A stretch of 52,221 bases of DNA from Candidatus Burkholderia pumila (GCA_001045575.1 LELG01000002.1:1-52221), one strand, 5' to 3'; positions 1 through 10,185 are shown, counted from the stretch's first letter. The notes: generated from the sequence alone by a model not told the origin. Made by a program: numbers and translations.

Positions 1-252
1 GGCTCGGTGCTCGCAGGCAAGGGTACCAGCGAGGGTGCGGGCGGAGTTGAACGGCGAGTCAGAATCGATAGAAGAGCAGCCTCATATTCTTGCCCCCTCG
101 GCGTCAACCCCGCACTGCCGCACTGCTGCTATAAGATACCTGACTCTTGCCATGCCATCCGGCCAGGTTGTTCGCGCCGCGCACGTTCGATAGATTGAGC
201 GTGCGGGCATCGCCCATCCGCGATGTGCGCTCAACCCGGAGCGGAGGTGACC
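1..252. other. Upstream region of glpK remnant, no gene recognised
   Basis: I see no convincing coding sequence here. Short open frames exist on both strands but none resembles a known family. The last bases before position 253 contain a strong purine-rich ribosome binding site (GGAGGTG) in front of the glpK remnant. Confidence 0.4.
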
Positions 253-1369
253 ATGCAGGATCAGTACGTCCTCGCGCTCGATCAGGGCACGACCAGTTCG
301 CGCACCATGCTGTTCGATCGCAACGGCAACGAACGGCAGCTTCGTGTCGGTGGCGCAGAAGGAATTTCAGCAGATCTATCCGCACGCGGGCTGGGTCAAG
401 CACGATCTGCAGGAAATCTGGTCCACGCAGGCAGGCGTCGCGGCCGAGACCGTAACGCGCGCGAGCGCGGGCGCATCGGCAATCGTGGCGGTGGGCATTA
501 CCAATCAGCGCGAGACGAGCATCGTATGGGATCGTGAAAGCGGCAAGCCTGTGTATAACACGCGATCGTCTGGCAGGATCGGCGCACGCCGGCCTTTGCG
601 ATGACTTGAAGGCGCACGGCCTCGAATCGCTCGTGCGCACGAAGACGGGTTTGCCGATTGACACGCGTATTTCTCCTCGACCAAAATCCGCTGGATTCTG
701 GACAATGTCGAAGGCGCGCGCGACAAGACGAAGCAAGGCCGCCTCGCATTCGGCAAGGTCGATAGCTGGCTCGTGTGGAACTTCACGTGGCGCAGTCTGC
801 ATATCACCGACATCACGAACGCATCGCGCACGATGCTCTTCGACATACACGAGCGCCGCTGGGACGACGAGTTGCTCGACGCATTCGATATCCCGCGCAA
901 CATGCTGCCCGAAGTGCGCAGATCTTCAGAAGTGTATGGCACGACGCAAGGCTCGGTGTTTGCCGCCGATGTGCCACTTGCGTCCATTGCAGGCGATCAG
1001 CACGCCGCACTGTTGTCGATCGCGTATCAATCGCTCGATGTCTTGCAGGCGATGGAAGCCGACTCGGGCACGCCCATTTCGCAATTGCGCGTCGATGGCG
1101 GCGCGTGCGCGAACGACCTGCTCATGCAGTTCCAGGCCAATGTGCTCGGCGTCGATGTCGTGTGTCCGCGCGTGATCGAGACGACCGCGCTCGGCGCGGC
1201 GTATCTCGAGAAACTGGCGGTCGGTTACGGGAAAGACGTCGATGAACTGAAGGCGCAATGGCAACTGGAGCGACGGTTCGCTCCGCAAATGCCTGCGTCA
1301 GAAGTCGCTTCGTGTCTGGAAGGATGGAAACGCGCAGTGAATACGGCGAAAGCGTGGGCTTATGTTTAA
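253..1369 (+). pseudogene. glpK: Glycerol kinase, broken by frameshifts and a large internal deletion
   Basis: Glycerol kinase phosphorylates glycerol to sn-glycerol 3-phosphate in the cytoplasm. The start ATG at 253 follows a GGAGGTG site and opens with the FGGY-kinase N-terminus ([11 protein letters not shown]). The reading frame then shifts several times: near 340, around 560-600, and again before 773, where [15 protein letters not shown] and later GDQHAALL are readable. GDQHAALL is followed directly by SIAYQSLDV, although these are normally separated by roughly 150 residues that include the conserved YGTGCF region. The C-terminal [17 protein letters not shown] and [10 protein letters not shown] motifs remain. 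The remnant would encode about 372 residues against about 500 in the family, so it cannot make an active kinase. Identification is firm; the exact number of indels is not. Confidence 0.9.
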
Positions 1370-1937
1370 AGGATAGCATGTCGCCGAAATCCCCGCGCAC
1401 GCCCGCCTCGACCCAACCCGGCAGTTCGTCCATATGCGCCATGATCCGCGTGATGCCCGTTTCGTGCAGCACGTGCGCGTAACCAGAAGAAATATGACTT
1501 GCGTCGATGAACGCGATGGTCTTCATGCCCGCCGCGCGCGCCGCCATCAACCCGGCGATGCTGTCCTCGACCACGAGACAGCGCAACGGATCGACGCCGA
1601 GCGTTTGCGCGGCTAAGATAGACATCGGGATAAGGGTTGGGCCGCGCGACCTGCTGTGCGTTGAACACGCGATTGCCGAGAATTTCGTCCAACCCCACAC
1701 GCCGCACCGACGCGCGCACCCGCTCCATGCGGCTGTTCGACATCACCGTGACCGGCAGGCTGCATCGTTCGATGCGCGGCTCGCACGCCGGCAATCGGGC
1801 TGACCGAGTGCGCGAGTTCCATCGAAACGCGGACTTCGATCATGTTCACGAAGTCCGACTGCATGACAATGCCGAATTTCGTTTCGAGGCCAGCGAGAAA
1901 GCGCGAAGTCTGCTGCCCGAACGCGGTCTTGACCACG
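1366..1937 (-). pseudogene. HAD-superfamily sugar-phosphatase remnant
   Basis: Reading the minus strand in three frames in turn gives pieces of a beta-phosphoglucomutase-like HAD hydrolase. The cap region is LETKFGIVMQSDFVN and SPIAGV; motif II lies in VMSNSRMERVRASVRRVGL; then come FNAQQVARPNPYPDVYL and the motif III/IV block CLVVEDSIAGLMAARAAGM. The N-terminal motif I (DxDGT, with the catalytic Asp) is absent, and the upstream end is joined to an MFS transporter remnant. At least two frameshifts separate the pieces. It cannot be functional. The substrate is unknown; relatives dephosphorylate sugar phosphates. Confidence 0.75.
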
Positions 1938-2111
1938 GAGCAGCGGTGCGCCGACGGCGACGCCGAGTGCGTAGCCGGAGACCAGCAATCCGGCCGAGGG
2001 AATCGAGACGGAGAGATCGTGCGCGACATTGGGCAGCAGGCCCATGATTACGAATTCCATCGTGCCGCTGGCGAACGCGCTGATCGCCAGCGCAAGAAGG
2101 GGCAGAGGCAT
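1938..2111 (-). pseudogene. MFS transporter, N-terminal fragment only
   Basis: From an ATG at 2111 the minus strand encodes MPLPLLALAISAFASGTMEF followed by VIMGLLPNVAHDLSVSIPSAG and SGYALGVAVGAPLL. This is the first two membrane helices of an arabinose-efflux-type (AraJ/YdhP-like) major facilitator transporter. After about 58 residues homology stops abruptly and the sequence continues into the HAD phosphatase remnant. A deletion has therefore removed more than 300 residues of the transporter and the start of the next gene. The start lies 12 bases after the stop of the VOC gene, so the two were probably one operon. Confidence 0.75.
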
Positions 2112-2123
2112 GGTGGCTCCGGA

Positions 2124-2527
2124 TCAGTATTGTGCGGCCACGAACTCGACGACGACGCCCGCCGCCAGCCGCACGAACACCTGGCGTTCGCGCGTGAGCA
2201 GCACGTCGGCGTTGATACGCGTAGCCGTGGCAATCGAGCCGCTCGATGAGCGCTCTCCAATTCGCTCGCGTCGTCGATGCGCAACGCGAAGTGATCGACG
2301 CGCATGGGCGACGGTCGCTCATCGAAGGAAGCGCCGCGCGATGCGATCAGATGATGCAGCGCCGGCTTGCCGCCGAGATACAACCAATACGCCGACGCCG
2401 AACGGCGAACGCGGGCCCGGTCTGCATGCCCGCGACATCGGTAAAAAAAGCGCATGAGCGCGTCGCAGTCGGGCGCGACGAGGGTGACGTGATCGAGTTG
2501 AGAAGGAATCTGGCCGCCATTCTGCAA
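2124..2527 (-). pseudogene. VOC-family (glyoxalase/bleomycin-resistance fold) protein, frameshifted
   Basis: The minus strand contains the pieces of a vicinal-oxygen-chelate protein in several frames. An N-terminal betaalpha unit (LDHVTLVAPDCDALMRFF) is followed by FFTDVAGMQTGP in another frame, then YWLYLGGKPALHHLIASRG and RVDHFALRIDD, and a C-terminal VVEFVAAQY before a TGA at 2124-2126. The family binds a metal and includes lyases, dioxygenases and drug-binding proteins; the substrate here cannot be told. It diverges from the LysR regulator at 2588 across a 60-base gap, which suggests the regulator once controlled this gene and the MFS gene behind it. The start codon is uncertain. Confidence 0.7.
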
Positions 2528-2587
2528 ATTACGCAGCCGCTTGAGAATTGGTCTACGCTTTGAATTATTGTCAAAAGGAAATTGAAA

Positions 2588-3520
2588 ATGACTCTGGATC
2601 GGTTGGGCGATATGCGGTTATTTGCGGAAGCGGCGTCGCTCCTCGGCAGTCTGTCGGCGGCGGGACGCAAGCTCGGGTTGTCGCCCGCGGCGGCAAGCGC
2701 GCGGCTGTTCGAACGCACGACGCGCCGCCTGCGGCTCACGGACGAAGGACGGCTCTATCTCCAGCATTACCGCATCGCGCTTCAGGCCATCGACGACGCC
2801 GAAGCCGCACTGCAAGCCGGTCAGAATCTTGTGCGCGGCAAGGTGCGGATTTCGGCGACATCGGATTTCGGGCGCACGATGCTCTGCGCGTGGCTCAACG
2901 AGTTCAGCGCGCTGTATCTGGACGTGAGCTTCGCGCTGATGCTGTCGGATTCGGTGTCGAATATGCTGTTCGAAGAGATCGGTCTGGCGATCCGCTTCGG
3001 CGCGCCGCCCGACAGCGGACTAGCCGCTCGCATGCTGGCGCCGAATCGGCGGGTGTTGTGCGCTCGCCGGAATATATCTGAAGAGGAAAGAAGGCACGCC
3101 CACGAAGCCGGCCGAACTTGTCGGACACGATTTCGTCGTGCTCCCCACATCGACGGGCGTGGTGCTCAACGAACTCAGCTTCACGCGCGGCGAGGAACGT
3201 TACGCGTTCACCATGCCTGAAAGATTCATGGGAAACCAACGACGGCGCGATGACCCGCGCGTGGGCGCTGGAAGGCCACGGCATCGTGCATACATAAATC
3301 GATCTGGGATATCGCCGCCGACATTCACGCGGGCGCGCTGAAGATGGTCCTGCCCGACTGGCGCACACATGAAGCGGCCGTGCACGCCCTGTTCCACGCC
3401 AACCGCTACATGGCCCCGCGCGTGCTGCTGGACTTTCTTATCGAGCGTTTCGAAAAAACGACGATCGAATTGCTGGGCGATCTCGCCTATCCGCCAGACA
3501 TGGTTCAAAAGCGTCAGTAA
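2588..3520 (+). pseudogene. LysR-family transcriptional regulator, broken
   Basis: The start MTLDRLGDMRLFAEAASLLGS and an effector-binding domain (GKVRISATSDFGRTMLCAW, GLAIRFGAPPDSGLAAR) are typical of CrgA/DmlR-like LysR regulators. In the helix-turn-helix the family sequence LSPAAASARL-VKLEAALHAR-LFERTTR is contracted to LSPAAASARLFERTTR, so about ten residues of the DNA-binding domain are missing. The frame shifts near 3070 and again between about 3225 and 3300. The remaining C-terminus (YMAPRVLLDF, ELLGDLAYPPDMVQKRQ) ends at a TAA at 3518-3520. It is inactive on both counts. It diverges from the VOC remnant. Confidence 0.85.
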
Positions 3521-3533
3521 TGGTCACCTAAGC

Positions 3534-3539
3534 TATAAT
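3534..3539 (+). promoter_or_regulatory. Possible -10 element of miaB promoter
   Basis: The perfect hexamer TATAAT lies in the 134-base gap before miaB, in an AT-richer stretch unlike the surrounding coding DNA. I do not see a good -35 hexamer at the usual spacing, so this is a tentative call from sequence alone. Confidence 0.3.
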
Positions 3540-3654
3540 AATATGCGGTTAAATTACAGTAAAAGCGGGTCATTCGATGTAATAGCGCTCGCAAACCCCT
3601 TTTTTAACTCTTTACCAGCGCCCTCAGGTTAACCACTGCGACCGGCGACGATTC

Positions 3655-5127
3655 ATGACCAAGAAAGTTTATGTAAAGACCTTTGGCTGCCAGATGAACG
3701 AGTACGACTCCGACAAAATGGTCGACGTGCTCGGCGCGGCTGAAGGACTCATCAAGACGGACACGCCCGAAGAGGCGGACGTCATTCTGTTCAACACGTG
3801 CTCGGTGCGCGAAAAGGCTCAGGAGAAAGTGTTCTCCGACCTGGGCCGCGTGCGCGAACTGAAGGAAGCGAACCCGAATCTGCTAATCGGCGTCGGCGGT
3901 TGCGTCGCCAGCCAGGAAGGCGCGTCGATCGTGACGCGTGCGCCGTATGTGGATCTCGTGTTCGGGCCGCAGACGCTGCATCGCCTGCCGCAGATGATCG
4001 ATGAGCGTCGCGCAAGCGGCCGCCCGCAGGTCGATATCACGTTCCCTGAAATCGAGAAATTCGATTACCTGCCGCCCGCGAAAATGGATGGCCCGAGCGC
4101 GTTCGTGTCGATCATGGAAGGCTGCTCGAAATATTGCAGCTATTGCGTTGTGCCCTACACTCGCGGCGAAGAAGTCTCGCGTCCGCTGGATGATGTGCTC
4201 ACCGAAATCGCTGGCCTCGCGGATCAAGGCGTGCGTGAAGTCACGCTGCTCGGGCAGAACGTGAATGCGTATCGTGGTGCGCTGACGATTGTGTCTTCCG
4301 AGATCGCGGACTTTGCGACACTGATCAAGTACGTCGCGGAGATTCCGGGCATCGAGCGCATTCGTTATACGACTTCGCATCCGAAGGAATTCACGCAGCG
4401 TCTGATCGATATCTACGCCCGTGTGCCGAAACTCGTCTCGCACCTGCATTTGCCTGTGCAGCACGGCTCCGATCGCATCCTCATGGCGATGAAACGCGGC
4501 TACACCGTGCTCGAATACAAGTCGGTCATCCGCAAGCTGCGCGCGATCCGTCCGGACTTGTCGCTGTCGACGGACTTTATAGTCGGCTTCCCCGGCGAAA
4601 CGGAAGACGATTTCAACAAGATGATGACGCTCGTCGACGAGATGAGCTACGACACGAGTTTTTCGTTCATCTACAGCCCGCGTCCCGGCACGCCCGCAGC
4701 CAATCTGCACGACGACACGCCACGCGAAGTCAAGCTCAAACGCCTGCAACATCTTCAGGCGACCATCGAAGAAAACGTGCAGCGCATCAGTCAGTCGATG
4801 GTCGGCAAGATCGAGCGCATTCTGGTCGAACGCCCCGCGCGCAAGGATCCGAACGAACTGGCCGGACGCACGCAGAACAATCGCGTGGTGAATTTCCCGG
4901 CTTTCGCAGCCTCGCACGCGCGGCTAATCGGGCAGATGATCGATGTGAAGATCGTGCACGCGTATCCACATTCGCTGCGCGGCGAACTGGTGCTTACGCC
5001 GGAAACGTCCTCGCCTGGCTCATTAAAGACAGGACACTTTGAAGAACGCTCCTACGCAGCATCTGGAATTCACCGCTCCGCGCGAAGACAACGCGCGGCT
5101 CGCCAACCTCTGCGGCCCGCTCGATGA
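3655..5127 (+). CDS. miaB: tRNA-2-methylthio-N6-dimethylallyladenosine synthase MiaB
   Basis: MiaB is a radical-SAM methylthiotransferase that adds a methylthio group to N6-isopentenyl-A37 of tRNAs reading UNN codons. The N-terminal domain has its three cluster cysteines at C12 ([10 protein letters not shown]), C49 (NTCSVRE) and C83 (GGCVASQ). The radical-SAM motif is C157-S-K-Y-C161-S-Y-C164, and a TRAM domain follows after about residue 380. The protein is normally about 450-460 residues and ends soon after RGELVLTPE. Here the frame continues for about 40 unrelated residues and overlaps the start of the phoH-like gene by 89 bases. The C-terminal tail is therefore probably the product of a lost stop or small indel near 5000-5035. 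The catalytic parts look intact. Confidence 0.92.
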   Translation: MTKKVYVKTFGCQMNEYDSDKMVDVLGAAEGLIKTDTPEEADVILFNTCSVREKAQEKVFSDLGRVRELKEANPNLLIGVGGCVASQEGASIVTRAPYVDLVFGPQTLHRLPQMIDERRASGRPQVDITFPEIEKFDYLPPAKMDGPSAFVSIMEGCSKYCSYCVVPYTRGEEVSRPLDDVLTEIAGLADQGVREVTLLGQNVNAYRGALTIVSSEIADFATLIKYVAEIPGIERIRYTTSHPKEFTQRLIDIYARVPKLVSHLHLPVQHGSDRILMAMKRGYTVLEYKSVIRKLRAIRPDLSLSTDFIVGFPGETEDDFNKMMTLVDEMSYDTSFSFIYSPRPGTPAANLHDDTPREVKLKRLQHLQATIEENVQRISQSMVGKIERILVERPARKDPNELAGRTQNNRVVNFPAFAASHARLIGQMIDVKIVHAYPHSLRGELVLTPETSSPGSLKTGHFEERSYAASGIHRSARRQRAARQPLRPAR

Positions 5128-6162
5128 AAACCTGCGTCAGATCGAGCAAGCGCTCGCCGTGACGTTATCGCGGCGCGGCCACAAGATTTCGATTCGCGGA
5201 CGCGGCGCGAAGGTCGCGCTTGCGGCGCTGGAAAACTTCTACAACCGCGCGCGCAATCTCATGTCCGTCGATGACGTCCAGTTCGCGCTGGTCGAAGCGC
5301 GGCATGCGATGCATCGTGCCCGTCAATCTCGGGAAGCGAACGGCGGCGGCGATGGAGAAGTCGATCCGCGTTTTCGCGGCGATCTGGATCATCCGTTCGA
5401 TGAACCGAGCGCGACCATCGATCTCGGCGATGATGAAGATCACGGCTCGAAGCTCTACACGCGCCGCGCCGATCTGCGCGGCCGCTCGCCTGCGCAACGC
5501 GAATATCTCAAGCAGATTCTTCAGCATGACGTGACGTTCGGCATCGGGCCGGCGGGCACGGGCAAGACGTATCTCGCGGTCGCCTGCGCCGTCGATGCGC
5601 TGGAGCGCGATCAGGTCAAGCGCATCATGCTGACGCGTCCAGCTGTGGAAGCGGGCGAACGGCTCGGTTTTCTGCCGGGCGATCTCGCGCAGACAGTCAT
5701 CCGTATCTGCGTCCGCTGTACGACGCGCTTTACGATCTGCGCGGCTTCGACAAGACCGCGAAAATGTTCGCGCGGCAGATGATCGAAATCGCGCCGCTCG
5801 CGTACATGCGCGGTCGTACGCTGAATCACGCGTTCATCATTCTGGACGAGGCGCAGAACACCACGCCCGAACAGATGAAGATGTTCCTGACGCGTATTGG
5901 CTTCGGTTCGAAGGCGGTCGTCACCGGCGACACCATGCAGGTCGACCTGCCGCGCGGCTACAAGAGCGGGCTGATCGAAGCGCAGCATGTGCTGTCGGAA
6001 GTGCGTGGCATCGCCATTACGCATTTCACGTCCGCCGATGTCGTGCGGCATCTGCTGGTGGCGCGCATAGTCGAGGCTTATGACGCGCAGTCGCAGAAAG
6101 ACGCGGCTTTGGCGGAAGCGGCTCAGCGCGCAGCGCAAAGGAAGGAAGGATGCATCATCTGA
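5039..6162 (+). pseudogene. PhoH-like ATPase (YbeZ) with one frameshift
   Basis: PhoH/YbeZ proteins are P-loop ATPases associated with the rRNA-processing enzyme YbeY, whose gene follows with a 13-base overlap. From a TTG start at 5039 ([20 protein letters not shown]) the frame stays open through the Walker A motif GPAGTGKT and [13 protein letters not shown], then shifts near 5698-5705. The family sequence [17 protein letters not shown] can be recovered by restoring one base there. In the new frame come [19 protein letters not shown], the Walker [19 protein letters not shown], and [13 protein letters not shown], ending at 6162. Only this one indel separates it from a full-length gene, so it is either a very young pseudogene or a sequence error. 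Confidence 0.85.
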
Positions 6163-6608
6163 ACCTGTCGATTCAGTTTCCCGCCGCGAAGGCGTATCCG
6201 TCGCACAAGTCGATACTGACACGTGCGGCGGTCTCGAAGTGGATCAAGGCGACGCTGTTTGCGGACGCGGAACTGACCGTTCGTTTCGTCGATGAAGAGG
6301 AAGGACGGTTGCTGAACTGCACGTATTGTCACAAGGATTACGCGACGAACGTGCTCACCTTCGCTTACGCCGAGACCGAGGGAGACCCGGTCGTGGGCGA
6401 TTTGATTCTGTGCTGCCCGGTCGTCGAGCGCGAGGCGAACGAGCAAGGCAAGCCGCTCGAAGCGCACTATGTGCAGCTGATCGTGCACGGCGCGCTGCAT
6501 GCGCAGGGCTACGATCACGAAGTCGAGAGCGAGGCGGAAGAGATGGAATCAATCGAGACGGATATCATGAAGTCTCTCGGTTTTTTTCCGACCCTTACCT
6601 GCCTCTGA
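6150..6608 (+). CDS. ybeY: Endoribonuclease YbeY (16S rRNA 3' maturation)
   Basis: YbeY is a single-strand-specific, zinc-dependent endoribonuclease involved in 16S rRNA 3'-end maturation and ribosome quality control. The zinc triad is visible in [15 protein letters not shown] (His113, His117, His123), and the family blocks [13 protein letters not shown] and NVLTFAYAE precede it. The only anomaly is at the end. A run of seven T at about 6581-6587 puts the last residues into FPTLTCL, whereas another frame reads the more typical [10 protein letters not shown] and stops at a TGA about ten bases downstream. A T-run indel has probably replaced the last dozen residues, outside the active site. The gene overlaps phoH by 13 bases. 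Confidence 0.88.
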   Translation: MHHLNLSIQFPAAKAYPSHKSILTRAAVSKWIKATLFADAELTVRFVDEEEGRLLNCTYCHKDYATNVLTFAYAETEGDPVVGDLILCCPVVEREANEQGKPLEAHYVQLIVHGALHAQGYDHEVESEAEEMESIETDIMKSLGFFPTLTCL

Positions 6609-6650
6609 CCGACGATTGACGATCTTTTCGGTCCGACGACCGAACCTGCC

Positions 6651-7324
6651 GTGAACGACAAGTTTCCCGACCCTCCCGAACCTGGCCTTCCCGCGACGAC
6701 ATGCTCGGACTATCCGCCCGTCCTCGTCGACTCTCCGCTTCTGACCGACGAAGAGCTGGCCGCGTCGCGCGAAGCCACGTTCGCCCATTGGGACGGCAAG
6801 TTCGATGTACGGATATTCGGCTATGGATCGCTGATCTGGAACCCGGGCCTGCCGACGGTCGAAGCCGTGCGCGGCAAGAAGGTGCACGGCTACCATCGCG
6901 GGCTGTATTTGTGGTCGCGGGTGAATCGCGGGACGCCAAAACAGCCGAGATTCGTGCTCGCGCTGGATCGCGGCGGATCGTTACCGGCATGGCATTCCGG
7001 CTCGCAGGCGAAACCGCGACTCCACACCTCGAAGTCCTGTGGCGGCGTGAAATGCCGATGGGATCGTACTGACCGGCTGGCTGCCGTGCACGCTCGCCGA
7101 TGGTCGCCGCTCGCGTTCGTGATGCGGTGCGGGGCTTCCGTCCTATAGGGGCAAGCTGGCGGATCCCATCGTGCACACGGGGTTTGGGCTGCGCAACAGG
7201 CCGCTATGGCACGCCGCTCGATTACGTCAGCCGGACGGTCTATGCGATGCGGGAAAGCGGAATGCCGGACCGAGCGCTGGAGGGGTTGTTGAGGCGGTGC
7301 CGGGCGGGAGATTGCGAGAAGTGA
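6651..7324 (+). pseudogene. ChaC-like gamma-glutamylcyclotransferase, frameshifted
   Basis: ChaC proteins cleave glutathione to 5-oxoproline and Cys-Gly in the cytoplasm. A GTG start at 6651 leads into the substrate-binding signature FGYGSLIWNP, then GYHRGLYLWSRVNRGT and RFVLALDRGGS. The frame shifts near 6980 into VTGMAFRLAGETATPHLEVLWRREMPMGSY, and shifts again near 7075-7150 before LDYVSRTVYAMRESGMPDRALEGLLRR, which ends at 7324. At least two indels separate the three pieces. The family call is secure; it is not expressed as one protein. Confidence 0.85.
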
Positions 7325-7497
7325 CCGCCGCACCATCACGCCGCCATTCGGCTATCGAATCACGCCGGACATGCTGCCCGCATATTTATCGGCTAGCATC
7401 GACTGCACCGTGCGCGCCGCCCCACGCTGCCCGCATTTTTCCTTGGTGTATGCTTAACTTTCCGTAAAAACGCGCCCGGGATGCCGGGCGCACCGCT

Positions 7498-8403
7498 ATG
7501 AACGAACCTTATCCCAGTCGACGCCACTCCGAAAAACCTCAGGAAAAGCGTTCGCTTCTCGAACGTCTGATCGATTTCATCTCGCACAAGCCCGAAACGC
7601 GCGACGAATTGCTCGAAGTGCTGCAAAACGCACACGAGCGAAATCTCCTCGACGCCGATTCGCTCTCGATGATCGAAGGTGTCTTCCAGGTCTCCGACCT
7701 CTGCGCGCGCGACATCATGATTCCGCGTGCTCAGATAGACTCGATCAACATCTCCGACACCCCCGCCGAATTCATTTCCTTCGTGCTGGAAAAAGCGCAC
7801 TCGCGCTATCCGGTGTACGAGGGCAATCGCGACAACGTCATCGGCGTCATGCTCGCAAAAGACTTGCTGCGCTATTACGCCGAGGAAGAGTTCGACGTGC
7901 GCGGCATGCTGCGCCCCGCCGTATTCATTCCGAAGTCCAAACGCCTCAACATGCTGCTGCATGACTTTCGCGTGAACCGTAATCACATTGCCATCGTCGT
8001 CGATGAATACGGTGGCATCGCGGGCCTTATCACCATTGAAGACGTGTTGGAACAGATCGTCGGCGATATCGAAGACGAATATGACTTCGATGAGGAAGCC
8101 GGCAATATAATCGCCACGCTGGATGGCAAGCATCGGGTACGCGCACTGACGGGCATCGAACAGTTCAACGAGGAATTCGGCACCGATTTCTCCGATGAGG
8201 AAGTCGATACCATCGGCGGACTCGTGACGCATCGGTTCGGGCGCGTGCCGCATCGCGGCGAGAAGGTGCGCATCGACGATTTCGTGTTCGAGATTCAGCG
8301 CGGCGATGCGCGGCAAATCCATGTGCTGCTCGTGCGGCGCGTGCTGAACCTCGCGCAACAGCATTTGCGCGCGGACGACGATGAGGGCGAACTGCGCGAC
8401 TGA
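7498..8403 (+). CDS. corC: HlyC/CorC-family CBS-domain protein
   Basis: This intact 301-residue protein belongs to the cytoplasmic CorC/YbeX type. It has a conserved N-terminus (EKRSLLERLIDFI), then two CBS domains at roughly 70-190 (DIMIPRAQIDSI, HSRYPVYEGNRDNVIGVMLA, HIAIVVDEYGGIAGLITIED). A C-terminal CorC/HlyC transporter-associated domain follows (IDDFVFEIQRG). Family members are linked to magnesium and cobalt efflux and to ribosome-associated metal homeostasis. The gene sits between the ybeY block and lnt, the standard order in proteobacteria. No frameshift is visible. Confidence 0.92.
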   Translation: MNEPYPSRRHSEKPQEKRSLLERLIDFISHKPETRDELLEVLQNAHERNLLDADSLSMIEGVFQVSDLCARDIMIPRAQIDSINISDTPAEFISFVLEKAHSRYPVYEGNRDNVIGVMLAKDLLRYYAEEEFDVRGMLRPAVFIPKSKRLNMLLHDFRVNRNHIAIVVDEYGGIAGLITIEDVLEQIVGDIEDEYDFDEEAGNIIATLDGKHRVRALTGIEQFNEEFGTDFSDEEVDTIGGLVTHRFGRVPHRGEKVRIDDFVFEIQRGDARQIHVLLVRRVLNLAQQHLRADDDEGELRD

Positions 8404-8538
8404 CGCTTCGTTCGAAACATCGGCATGCGCGGCCTGGTGCATGCCGCCGCGCAGCCTCTTCGAGATGATGGCTTCGATCAGCCGTCATTTAACTGATTTA
8501 TTCTGTCACCCCGCCCTCCCCGCCGAACGCAACATCCA

Positions 8539-10185
8539 ATGGCCGATTCACCGTTCCGTTCCTTGTCCCGTCAACGCAACGCGACGCCTTCGTCTGCCGC
8601 CACCGATTCGCCGCGCGCTCTGCCGTTCTGGCATTACCTCGTCGCGGCGGTGCTCGGCGCGGCCAACACGCTGTCGTTCGCGCCTACGCCGCACGGCGGG
8701 TGGCTCGAACTCGTCATCTTCACGCTGTTCTTCGCGTGGCTGTCGCGCACGAAGGGCTGGCTGAGCGCGGCGGCGACGGGCTGGGCGTTCGGCTTCGGCA
8801 ATTTCGTAACGGGCGTATGGTGGCTTTACGTCAGCATGCACGTCTACGGCGGGATGGCCGCGCTGCTCGCGGCGGCCGCCGTCGCGTTGTTCTCGCTTTA
8901 TCTCGCGTTGTATCCGGCGTTGTCGAGCGCGGTCTGGTCGCTCGTCGCGGGTCGCGCCCGTTTAGGTGATGAAGACGCCGCCACATCACGCGACATCGAC
9001 TCGGCTCCGCGCTTCGCGCCGATATGGCACGGCGCGTTTGCTTTTGCGTCGGCATGGGCGCTAGGTGAATGGCTGCGCGGACTGATTTTCACCGGCTTTC
9101 CGTGGCTTGCGAGCGGCTATGCGCAAGTCGACGGACCTTTAGCCAGCTTTGGCGCGGTGGCGGGCGTGTATGGCGTCGGGTGGGTGCTGGCGTTGTTTGC
9201 GGCGCTGGTTGTGCAGGCTTTTACTCTAAGAAAAACTCGCTCTCAGGCGATGATGCCTGCGTTCGTCGCGCTCGCGTTGATCGTCGCGGGCGTGCTGCTC
9301 TCGTTCGTTCAATGGACGACGCCCACCAACGCGCCGCTCACCGTGCGGCTGCTGCAAGGCAATGTGAAGCAGGAGATGAAATTCGAGCAATCGGGCGTCG
9401 ATGAATCGCTCGCGTTGTACAAGCGGCTCATTACCGAAAAAACCGCTGATCTGATCGTCACGCCCGAAACCGCGCTGCCGATTCTCGCCGTGCAGGTGCC
9501 CCAGGATTTCGCCTCCGCGATCCGCAGCTTTTCGGACCGTACGGGTTCGTCGATTCTGTTTGGTGCGATTGGCATGACGCTCCTCCCCGGCGGGGGGACG
9601 ACTGACTACACGAACAGCCTGTTCGGCATCACGCCTGGCATCAACGAGGTCTATCGCTACGACAAGCATCATCTCGTGCCCTTCGGCGAATTCGTGCCGC
9701 TCGGCTTCCACTGGTTCGTGCGAATGATGGGCATTCCGCTCGGTGATCTCGCGGGTGGTCCCGCGCAGAAAGCGTTCTTCGTGAAGAACCAGCCGATCGC
9801 CGTCGATATCTGCTACGAGGACATTTTCGGCGAAGAGATCGCGCATACGATCCGCAATCAGGAAACGCCTGCAGGGATTCTTGTCAATGCGACGAATCTC
9901 GCGTGGTTCGGCAAAACCATCGCGCTGGATCAGCATTTGCAGATTGCGCGCATGCGTTCGCTTGAAACCGGACGTCCGATGTTGCGTGCAACGAACACCG
10001 GCATGACGGCGGTGATCGGCGCGGATGGCAAGGTCGTGTCGAAGCTGCCGACGTTCACGACGGGTGTGCTCGAAGCGCGCGTGCAAGGGACGTCGGGGAG
10101 TACGCCTTATGTGACCAGCGGGAATGTCACGGTGATTGTGGTGTCGCTGGCGTTTGCGTTTGCGCCGGGGCGGCGGCGGGGTTGA
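8539..10185 (+). CDS. lnt: Apolipoprotein N-acyltransferase
   Basis: Lnt is the inner-membrane enzyme that transfers an acyl chain from a phospholipid to the N-terminal cysteine of lipoproteins, the last step of lipoprotein maturation. The 548-residue protein has several N-terminal membrane helices (about 30-255) followed by a periplasmic nitrilase-fold domain. The catalytic triad is present: Glu310 in VTPETALPIL, Lys376 in YRYDKHHLVPFGEF and Cys425 in VDICYEDIFGEE. A hydrophobic helix at the C-terminus closes the protein. Length and motifs are normal, so it should be active, in contrast with many neighbouring envelope genes that are broken. Confidence 0.95.
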   Translation: MADSPFRSLSRQRNATPSSAATDSPRALPFWHYLVAAVLGAANTLSFAPTPHGGWLELVIFTLFFAWLSRTKGWLSAAATGWAFGFGNFVTGVWWLYVSMHVYGGMAALLAAAAVALFSLYLALYPALSSAVWSLVAGRARLGDEDAATSRDIDSAPRFAPIWHGAFAFASAWALGEWLRGLIFTGFPWLASGYAQVDGPLASFGAVAGVYGVGWVLALFAALVVQAFTLRKTRSQAMMPAFVALALIVAGVLLSFVQWTTPTNAPLTVRLLQGNVKQEMKFEQSGVDESLALYKRLITEKTADLIVTPETALPILAVQVPQDFASAIRSFSDRTGSSILFGAIGMTLLPGGGTTDYTNSLFGITPGINEVYRYDKHHLVPFGEFVPLGFHWFVRMMGIPLGDLAGGPAQKAFFVKNQPIAVDICYEDIFGEEIAHTIRNQETPAGILVNATNLAWFGKTIALDQHLQIARMRSLETGRPMLRATNTGMTAVIGADGKVVSKLPTFTTGVLEARVQGTSGSTPYVTSGNVTVIVVSLAFAFAPGRRRG

